Assembly: GCA_024509875.1 (NCBI GenBank)
Contig: JAMPIV010000585.1
Coordinates: forward strand, 1 to 64,000
Length of the DNA stretch: 64,000 bases
Source of the DNA: Oreohelix idahoensis
Taxonomy: Eukaryota > Mollusca > Gastropoda > Stylommatophora > Oreohelicidae
Direction of reading: 5' to 3'
Each line of letters starts with the position of its first letter. Position 1 is the stretch's first letter. A program made the position numbers and the translations under genes. Shown piece after piece: positions 58,001 to 64,000 of this stretch. The notes below the pieces were generated by a model that worked only from the letters and a program-made list of their open reading frames with translations, was not told the origin of the DNA and ran no database searches.

Positions 58001-58292
58001 TGTAGGAATTGGTGCTTGTTTAATGCAAGACCACCAGAGTACCTTACATCCAGTGATGTATGTGAGTCGTAAGCTGTTGCCGGCTGAGACCAGGTACTCT
58101 ACGATTGAAAGGGAGTGCTTGGCAATTGTGTGGGCAGTTTCAAAGTTGTCCCGATATTTGATAGGTTCACATTTTGTATTACAGACAGACCATCGACCAC
58201 TCTCATTTTTACAGTCGTCAAAATCGACAAGCTCAAAATTAACTCGTTGGGCTCTCTTACTAAGCAGTACAAGTTTACTGTTTTACCTCTAG
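54927..58292 (+). CDS. pol: Pol polyprotein: zinc knuckle, PR, INT, RT, RNase H
   Basis: Domains in order follow. A CCHC knuckle (CSLCKGIGHLAKVC, about 55074) is followed by a retropepsin (VLRDTGCTTIGV, about 55322). Integrase has an H-H-C-C finger (FAGHMGMARTRQRV, CRSCKVCHQ), catalytic D in AIDIIGPL, D in ILSDRCRQF and E in GVCERFNG 35 residues later, then a C-terminal VFHVNMLRPYVERP module. Reverse transcriptase has LRICIDFRRLN, FSKLDLSRGYWQ and the catalytic YIDDICLF (about 57538). RNase H has LRTDAFSVGIGA, IERECLAIVWA and LQTDHRPLSFL. Integrase precedes RT. A single-base shift near 58255 moves the RNase H end (LEGKLNVVADTLSRL) to another frame, ending at 58336. Otherwise the frame is intact over 1121 codons. 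Confidence 0.92.
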   Translation: MEAPNEQEQRRFRKSSPYQRNKSFEKKESDRVDKHSPNNSPKKDSNTQLHCSLCKGIGHLAKVCANNSERANSACILETFNNENCKGCRPLFEPDGKPMLICGHTLPCLSSLQENCHLELHPGFVQKQEVSVLRDTGCTTIGVRRSCIDDSCLIGKTARCVTFGGNIEYYPLAIIEVDTPFISGRVQACVLEAPIADLIVGNVQGVQECTQMDIKKWRDNRVLMANAVITRAQSKADDALEVTHHKAKTSELVKGSQDTQVSDFIQHQRSDGSLRKFYNFAEKGDVKCTKLARHWFELKNDVLTRCFAKGVQTQRQVVVPCSFRAKVLEVAHDSPFAGHMGMARTRQRVLSQFYWPLFSKDIKLYCRSCKVCHQMRHKGRTPKAPVQVTDLSVRPFQKVAIDIIGPLSVTSDRGYRFILTMVDLCTRWPEAVPMKNITSQAVAEALQMLFCRFGFPEEILSDRCRQFISKEMSEITGLLGIAQTFTSPYHPQSNGVCERFNGALKHMLAKVTAESPQEWDRLLPAVLFAYREAPQESTGFSPFELLYGANPRGPMHILKDLLTGKCANSTSVTSYEYVVSLRERIVKSCLVARDCLAGSLARLILVRNKEKVFHVNMLRPYVERPESLKAVTRAAQTEATVACTAVIDDTGDEKGEGNIQLSLVPLVPSESWNMVRIGDDLTVEQKSEVQIILAEFKDVLTDLPGRTDLICHDITLTCDQPIRVKPYPLPMHFKSAVEREIDDMQRLGIISPSDSPYSFPMVVVRKKNGSLRICIDFRRLNSITVVDAEPIPNQEDLLTQLTHATYFSKLDLSRGYWQVPLVEAVKPLTAFSTPKGLFQFNVMCFGLVNAPATFVRMMKRLLGHRSDIITYIDDICLFHESWEDHMIGLSSLLQCLREHNLTARPSKVCIGFKELNFLGHTVGHNHLKPEDETVTKILQLQTPKTKKQVKSLIGLVNFYHKFIPQFSSIAATLTSLTSNGMPNRVVWTQDCEIALSKIKRVFSRKPILLLPDLRKPFVLRTDAFSVGIGACLMQDHQSTLHPVMYVSRKLLPAETRYSTIERECLAIVWAVSKLSRYLIGSHFVLQTDHRPLSFLQSSKSTSSKLTRWALLLSSTSLLFYL

Positions 58293-58336
58293 AGGGTAAG
58301 CTTAACGTTGTAGCTGACACTCTGTCTCGTTTGTAG

Positions 58337-58539
58337 AATGCTTGTGTATTTCTTAGTTTTTTCCGACATGATGTTTAATTCAGTATGCAAGATATGTGAA
58401 GACAAGAAGGAAATGAATGTATACTTGGCTCAAAAGCCGGATGTTTGGTGTTTGGGGTGCGTCCAGCCGCCCTCCAGAGAGAGGAAAAAAAAACTTCGTT
58501 TTTTTTCGCAGGGGGAGGGGGAGAGTAGATGTCACAGTG
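58337..58539 (+). other. Gypsy 3' untranslated region with polypurine tract
   Basis: The sequence GCAGGGGGAGGGGGAGAG at about 58508-58525 is a strong polypurine-tract candidate for plus-strand priming. TAGA separates it from TGTCACAGTG at 58530-58539. This supports an LTR start at 58530 rather than 58540. Confidence 0.75.
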
Positions 58540-59010
58540 TGATGAACACAGCTGTGGACTGGCAGTGCTCCGCTGGGGGCGGGTACATAATGTCAGTCGG
58601 GTATGAGACGTGTTCTCATACACCTAACTTAACAACAGAGACTGCGAGGTCAGCAGGTCAGAGGTGAACGCAAGGGGCGTTCGGATTGGAGCAGTCAAGA
58701 AGAGATGGGCAAGAGAGCGGGGAGATTTTTGGGTCATGATGGCGGACGTGAACTGTCGAGTTGATATTTATGTGTGACAATATAATGCACTTTGTTATCT
58801 GGGATTTTCAGTAATGTGTTACACTTTACGGACTATGTATATTGTTGTATCTTTGTGGTGACAAGTATTTAAATACATAAGTCAGAGTTGGAAATACTGA
58901 TAGTGTTGGTTATTCCTTGAATATGTTTGACTCCACCTCTCTCTCTCTCTTGTGGGTAGTATTTCGAGGACTAAGGCATAGGTGTATTGAATACTAAATA
59001 CCCTGTGTCA
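58540..59010 (+). repeat. Right (3') LTR, 471 bp (481 if from 58530)
   Basis: It is almost identical to the left LTR. It differs by an extra CT in the CTCTCTCT run near 58940 and one G/A change near 58892. It ends CCTGTGTCA, followed directly by the duplicated target at 59011. Confidence 0.93.
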
Positions 59011-59032
59011 TCTAATGTTGTTCTCCCAGCGA

Positions 59033-59231
59033 ACTCTGGGTCGTCCTGGAGGTCTGGATCCCTGGCTCTTTGTTTCCCATGCTTGTCGTGGTAGCCGATC
59101 TTCTCCCATTCTGCAGACATGGCCAAACCATCTTAGTCGGGACTGTTCTATTTGGGTCTGCAGCGGGTGGGATTCCTCAGCAAGAAAGAGGTTGGTAAAA
59201 AAACGAAGATGGCTGTATACTGCTCCACCTA
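59033..59231 (-). repeat. Rearranged LINE-A block, right part
   Basis: 59033-59170 continues the inverted LINE-A 3' block that begins at 50425. It is interrupted by the gypsy element and its target duplicate. 59171-59231 is LINE-A in the plus orientation and matches 59853-59915 (GATTCCTCAGCAAGA, then GAGGTTGGTAA). From 59233 the host LINE-A resumes. Confidence 0.75.
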
Positions 59232-59232
59232 C

Positions 59233-60355
59233 CATCTTTGTTTGATAGATCTGGAAAAGGCGTTTGACAGGGTCCCCTGGAGCAAACTTTGGGATTGTTT
59301 GGCAAGGAAGAACATTCCAGCACCTCTGATTCATGCTATACAGAGCTTCTACAAGTCTTGCAGAAATTATGTGAGGACAGCAAACCATAAGTCAGAAGAG
59401 TTCAGGACCACCACTGGTGTAAGACAAGGTGATATCCTGTCACCTTACCTTTTCATACTCCTCATGGACGATGTCATTAAAGCATGTAAGGAGAGAACAA
59501 GAAAGTATTCAGTGGGGTACTGGAAGATGAGACAGGTCTGTATTTCGGAGCTGGCATTTACTGATGATGTTGCCCTGATTGCTAAATCAGAGGCACATCT
59601 CCAATTCAACCTGCAAGTCTGGAAGGAAGAGCTGGAGAAGAGAGGGATGGTCATAAGCAGCTCTAAAACAAAATCCATGGTGATATCACGAGAAGAAAGA
59701 AGACATCAGGTTAAGCTGGGAGAACAGGTCCTGGAGCAGGTAGACCACTTTAAATACCTCGGAGCTATTATTGACCGAAAGGGAGGCATCAAAGAAGAGT
59801 TGGCCACTCGAAAAGCAGCAGCTGGGAGACTTTTTCAGGCCATAAATCGAGGATTCCTCAGCAAGAGAGAGGTTGGTAAGAAAACGAAGATGGCTGTATA
59901 CCGCTGTACCTATGTCCCAGTCTTGACATATGGATGCGAGTCATGGGCAATGACTACAACCCACAAAAGCCAGATCCAAACCTCAGAAATGAGGTATCTG
60001 AGGAAGGTGGTTGAAGTAACAAGAAGAGACATGGTACGCAACCAGATGATACGTCAAGGCCTTAAATCCCACCCCCTGCAGACCAAAGTAGAGCAGTCCC
60101 AACTGAAATGGTTTGGACTTGTCTGCAGAATGGGAGAAGATCGGCTACCACAACAGGCATGGGAAACAAAAAGCCAAGGATCCAGACCCCCAGGACGACC
60201 CAGAGTCCGCTGGGAGGACAACATTAGACAATCTTTGAAGGACCGAGGACTAGAATGGAACCAGGCCAGGAGGAAGACAGCCGATAGGATAGTCTGGCGC
60301 TCTCTCTTCCAAACCTCTACACCTCAGGTAGAAGGGGAACGACTAAGTAAGTAAG
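59233..60355 (+). pseudogene. LINE-A RT palm to 3' tail
   Basis: This frame is open from within the RT palm to the end of the protein: LIDLEKAFDRVPWSKLWDCL, TGVRQGDILSPYLFILLMDD, and the catalytic box FTDDVALIAKSEA (the family A of FADD is T here). It continues with YLGAIIDRKGGIKEELATR, LTYGCESWAMTTTH, TRRDMVRNQMIRQGL, GRPRVRWEDNIRQSLKDRG and WRSLFQTSTPQ. It ends with the (AAGT)n tail at 60341-60355. This is the best preserved 3' half of the family in the window and the reference for the truncated copies at 12635, 18151 and 29737. Confidence 0.88.
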
Positions 60356-60370
60356 TAACCCAAAAATTAA

Positions 60371-61439
60371 ATTACTCCTCTTACTGCATTCCCAACATTT
60401 AAGGCACAATAAAATAACATACACACAATTAAATACCCACTCTATTACACTTGTAAATATACAGAAATTAAAGGTGGTTTACCCAACACTCTACATACTA
60501 CAGAGCGCCCATGTATTAATAGCTAACCCTCACACAGTGAATATCTCAAAACTTCACACACTCCTATATACTGCCAATTATCCTAGAAAGAATTAGGCAC
60601 ATTTTATCTTTACGTCATTCTACAAAGATAGTAATGGATGGCACTTACGTTTAGAACTTTAAGTTAACTTCCCAAAGAACCATTCATTAATCAGGCTACG
60701 ACTCTATTTAAGAACCCACTAATATTACGGCTCTAATAAAATATGAACATACCAGTTTATCGCGTTTTCTTCCGCGTGCAGCAGAACGATAAATGATATG
60801 ATTCACAGTAGTGAATCTCATCAGACAAAGGGGATCTGTTAAAAAACCGCTCGGGTTTATATACAAGAAAATAGCTATAGCGTCTTACTAACCCAATGGA
60901 ATCACTTACAAAATTATAACGGGGTCTACGCCAATAGATTTGAAAGCACGTCGTGACCTGTTTAAGCGCGCATTCCAATTGCGTCATGTTACGCTGACCG
61001 CGATATTCTTTAACAAAGAAACTGGGACTACGTGATCGCGATTATTTTAACAAAGGAAGACCCTCGTGATCGCAATTAACTTTAAAGAAAAGAAAACTGG
61101 TGCGAGTATAAACTAAACCTACCGTCAAAAACGTAATAAAATACCTACAGAAAAAGACCAAACACATAATAATTATGAAAGAAAAGCAGACTGGGCCTCT
61201 TGAAAAACAGAATTACAGTACTGCATCACACTCTTATTTAAAGTATCAAACCCTAATGCTCTTACCCACCACTTAAATAACTTTTCAGATAGCTTAGCTG
61301 GAATACTAAAATATGAATATAGGTCCGTCCTTATATCCGAACACCGGAAAACTGAAATATTCTCAAAATCAAGTTATTTTGGGTGACTTTTGAACACTTT
61401 TTGGGTGACTGGACTAATTTTCAACCGTGATTTGAGTGA
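60371..61439. other. About 1 kb, nothing recognised
   Basis: AT-rich sequence with no repeat family or coding signal that I recognise. At 61380-61420 a GGGTGACT word occurs twice, close together. Confidence 0.45.
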
Positions 61440-63108
61440 CATTTGGAAACACACAATGCCTCCTTTGCAGATGACTTAGCCTTATGGATCTCTGAAGAGT
61501 ATATAACTAATGCAAACAATCGGATGCAGCAAGCACTAACATCACTGGAAGAGTGGGCCAAAACATGGCTCATGAAGGTAAATGATGAAAAAAAAATGTA
61601 CACAGTATTTTCCCTCTCGCATAAACCAGAGCTCCAAACATAAAATGGAGAAAATCTACATTTAAATGAAAATGCAAACTACCTAGGCATTACATTTGAT
61701 TGCCGTCTGACTTGGAGAAAACAAGTTGACAGAAATCGAATGAGAGCAAGGCAAAGAATGGCAATCATGAAAAAACTTGCTGAAACAACTTAGGGTGCAG
61801 ATAAGAGAGTGCTAAAGACATTATACACAGGGCGAGTGAGACCAGTCCTAGAATATGGCGCTGCAGTATGGGCAACAGCAGCTAAGTCAAACTTCGATAA
61901 AATCAGCAGATTCCAAAATCAAGCAATGAGAATTATAATGGGCAGCATGAAGACAACAGCTATAAAAGAACTTGAAAAGATTACATGCCTCCAGCCAACG
62001 GAGGATAGAAGAGACAGCAGGGTTCAGCAACAAGCTGAAAAATTCAAGAGACTAACAGATCATCCAATGTGCCATACAATGAATGCTCTTAGAAGGCAAA
62101 GACTCAAACAAAGCAACTTTATAGAATCAACCAAACCACAGATGAGAGCAGTTTCCATAAATGCAATATCAACTATTAAACCCATCTACACTGCACAGTT
62201 TGGAAACAACATCGTTTCCCTGAAATGATAGAAAACATTCCTGGAATTGAAAGAAATACAGAGAGAAACATTACCCATGCAACTCCTGGACACATGCATA
62301 CACAGATGGATCAGCAACAAATGCATCAGAAAATGGATGTGGAGGTGTCTTTCTGACCTTAAGCACTGGTGCACAAAAAAAGCTGTCAGTGGTAACAGGA
62401 CAATTCTCAAGTAACTTCAGAACAGAGGCAGAGGTCTTGAACACTGCAATGGAGATTATAATGACAGAGGAAAGCACAAACAGACAAGTTGCTTTCTTTA
62501 CCGATGCACAGTTAGTAATTACAGCATTGAAAAACCAAAATAAAACAGACCTGGATGAACTCAGAATAGTGCTCCACAAACTATGTCAATGATTCAAAAG
62601 TGTTGTGATCCAATGGATTCCATCTCATTGTAACATCACCGGCAATGAAGAGCTGACAGACTGGCAAAGAAAGGTGGAAATCTACCTCAGTTTAATGCAA
62701 GTGTAACTTTCGAGGAGGCGAAGAATTTTATCAGAATCAGATACAGAAACAGATGGGATGTACAGCATCCACGTCACACACAAAATGATGCATACTACCA
62801 GCTCAACAGAACAGAACAAGTGGTAATCTTCAGACCCTGCACTGTCCACAGCAGTTTGAGATACCATCTATTCAACAAGCTAAAGATTGGACCTACCGAT
62901 CAGCGTAACTGGCACTGATAAAATGACTGCTGAACATCTGCTTCAAAGTTGACTAACATATGCAGAACAAGAGAAAGCTCATATGGCCGACACCAGTACC
63001 ATTCATGGAAAAACTCTACAGAGATTCAAATAGCCTCAAACTAACTACTGCTTTCTTTGAAAACATTCAAGTGGACATCTGAGAGTGTACAAAGAAGAAG
63101 AAGAAGAC
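61440..63108 (+). pseudogene. LINE with RNase H (BS/Jockey-like type), degenerate
   Basis: It starts inside the RT (FADDLALWISEEYITNANNR, then WAKTWLMKVNDEK, YLGITFDCRLTW). After a stop it continues with LKTLYTGRVRPVLEYGAAVW, FQNQAMRIIMGSMKTTAIKE and LQPTEDRRDSRVQQQAEKFK. RNase H follows in pieces (TDGSATNASENGCGGVFL, RTEAEVLNTAMEII, FFTDAQLVITALK, IQWIPSHCNITGNEE). It ends with a (GAA)n tail at 63090-63108. Several stops and shifts make it inactive. The 5' part is missing. Confidence 0.85.
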
Positions 63109-63400
63109 TGCAATGATTTCACAGAGGACAATGAAGGTGAATCAGATTATGAACTGGAGTCGGAAATAATCATTTGACAGTGAAGATGATAGTGACAGCC
63201 TATTGTTGAAATGAAGTTATGGATACAAGACAATATAATCAGACTGCAACAAACATAGGAACTGTTTTTCTGCCAAAAATAAAGAAAATGAGCAAGGATG
63301 ACCATATTGCAACATAAGGTTTTCTTAACAACACTAACAGTTTATGTATAATATACTTTTTCCTCTCACTACGTATTTTTTTTTAAATTTCTACTTTTAC
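63109..63400. other. Short spacer with an acidic open stretch
   Basis: 63105-63180 reads DCNDFTEDNEGESDYELESE before a stop. This acidic composition resembles the N-termini of piggyBac-type transposases, but nothing supports it further. Confidence 0.25.
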
Positions 63401-64000
63401 ACACAGAGTTTGACTCATTTAACATCGGCGGGTACCAGATCCCGGAAATCAGATATGCTGACGACACAGTCCTCCTATCGACCAACCCAGAAGGACTTGA
63501 ACAATTAATTCTGTCCACCAAAAAACACAGCGAGGCCCAGAATCTATACCTAAACACCAAGAAGACCAAAGTAAAGACCAAACCAGAAATTGAAATTGAT
63601 AACGAAGAACTGGAAAGTGTTAATGAATTCGAATACTTAGGATCAATCATCAACAGCTCTGGCGACTGTGCAGTAGAAATTAAAAGAAGACTTGCAATTG
63701 CTTCACATAAACTAATACAGATGAAAAACCTATGGCAAGGCACAAGCAAAGAAACAAAGTTACAACTGATCAGAGCATGTATATTCCCAGTAGCAACATA
63801 CGGCTGCGAGACTTGAACACTCAATAAAACAGTTGCAAAAAAGATTACATCATTCGAAATGAAATGCTACAGAAGGATGTTGAGAATACCCTGGACAGAA
63901 AAAAAGACCAACAGGGAAGTACTGCACTCATTAAACGTACAGGAACATTGGCTCCTAAATACCATCGCAATAAGGAAGCTGAAATTTTTCGGTCATATAA
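63401..64000 (+). pseudogene. Second copy of the RTE-like LINE, cut by window end
   Basis: It is nearly identical to 3671-4510 but in the opposite orientation. It begins at EFDSFNIGGYQIPEIRYADD (catalytic YADD). Relative to that copy it lacks an 18-bp in-frame segment near 63570 and has TGA instead of TGG near 63815 (YGCET-stop). It keeps the reading frame through the A run near 63900, giving RKLKFFGHI at the window end. The junction at 63401 is a 5' truncation. Confidence 0.9.

Larger units (their letters stand above)
50556..59010 (+). mobile_element. Ty3/gypsy element with INT before RT (Gmr1-type)
   Basis: The left LTR is at 50556-51024 and the right LTR at 58540-59010. Between them lie a long leader, gag (53830-55023) and pol (54927-58292 plus a shifted tail). 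The order of pol domains is protease, integrase, reverse transcriptase, RNase H. This is the order of Ty1/copia but with Ty3/gypsy sequences, as described for the Gmr1 group. The LTRs differ by about one substitution and a 2-bp CT repeat, so the insertion is recent. No envelope frame is present. A 22-bp target duplication (50534-50555 and 59011-59032) flanks it, unusually long for this class. Confidence 0.93.
48074..60355 (+). mobile_element. LINE-A full-length copy carrying nested insertions
   Basis: TAACCCAAAAATTAA at 48059-48073 and 60356-60370 flanks the whole block. This shows that one LINE-A insertion once spanned it. LINE-A parts are 48074-49114 (leader and endonuclease), 49501-50424 (linker and RT N-terminus) and 59233-60355 (RT palm to (AAGT)n tail). 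Inside lie a 375-bp fragment of another LINE (49115-49489), a rearranged inverted LINE-A block (50425-50555 plus 59033-59231) and an 8.46-kb gypsy element. Without these, LINE-A is about 3.1-3.2 kb, typical of RTE elements. Confidence 0.92.

Noticed and set aside
50425..59170. Envelope or extra gene in the gypsy element
   Set aside because: Nothing but untranslated sequence lies between the RNase H end and the right LTR.
42318..64000. Further upstream LRR exons
   Set aside because: I searched the minus strand for the LxxLxLxxN pattern and found none. Upstream exons are likely beyond the window.

Overview
The window is eukaryotic (metazoan, most likely invertebrate) intronic and intergenic DNA. 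It has AT-rich non-coding sequence, GT/AG-bounded exons, tRNA-derived SINEs and dense non-LTR, LTR and DNA transposons. There are no bacterial-type operons, rRNAs, functional tRNAs or CRISPR arrays. I cannot name the species from sequence alone.

Host gene: ten exons on the minus strand, between 126 and 42317, join in a perfectly phase-consistent way (e1 42159-42317 through e10 126-343) into about 553 residues of continuous leucine-rich repeats of the SHOC2/LRRIQ4/LRRD1 style. Neither the start nor the stop codon lies in the window. Introns run from about 0.6 to 10 kb and are largely old and young transposons.

Introns, 0.3-42 kb: tRNA-derived SINEs, three with clear target-site duplications (8600-8876, 13286-13530, 15323-15686). 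Also a Tc1-like DD34E element (5771-7292), a 24-bp minisatellite born inside an interspersed repeat (10881-11204), and truncated non-LTR elements on both strands. Further on are a piggyBac transposase pseudogene (21932-23589), a 154-bp MITE, a Harbinger-like inverted-repeat element carrying a purine-strand tract of about 0.8 kb (30555-32037), three TTAA-flanked piggyBac-type elements, and a DD34D mariner (39750-40868).

Upstream of e1, 42-64 kb: an almost complete non-LTR element (about 42690-46004) followed by a SINE, then a nested transposon stack at 48059-60370. An RTE-sized element (LINE-A), bounded by a 15-bp target duplication, contains a 375-bp fragment of another LINE and an inverted LINE-A block. 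The inverted block was itself split by an 8.46-kb Ty3/gypsy element (50556-59010). That element has the unusual domain order protease-integrase-reverse transcriptase-RNase H (Gmr1-type), about 99% identical LTRs, a shortened left LTR and a 22-bp flanking duplication. The window ends in a RNase-H-bearing LINE remnant and a second copy, in opposite orientation, of the LINE found near the left end.

No transposon protein here reads through intact. The host LRR exons show no breaks and look like the only functional coding sequence.
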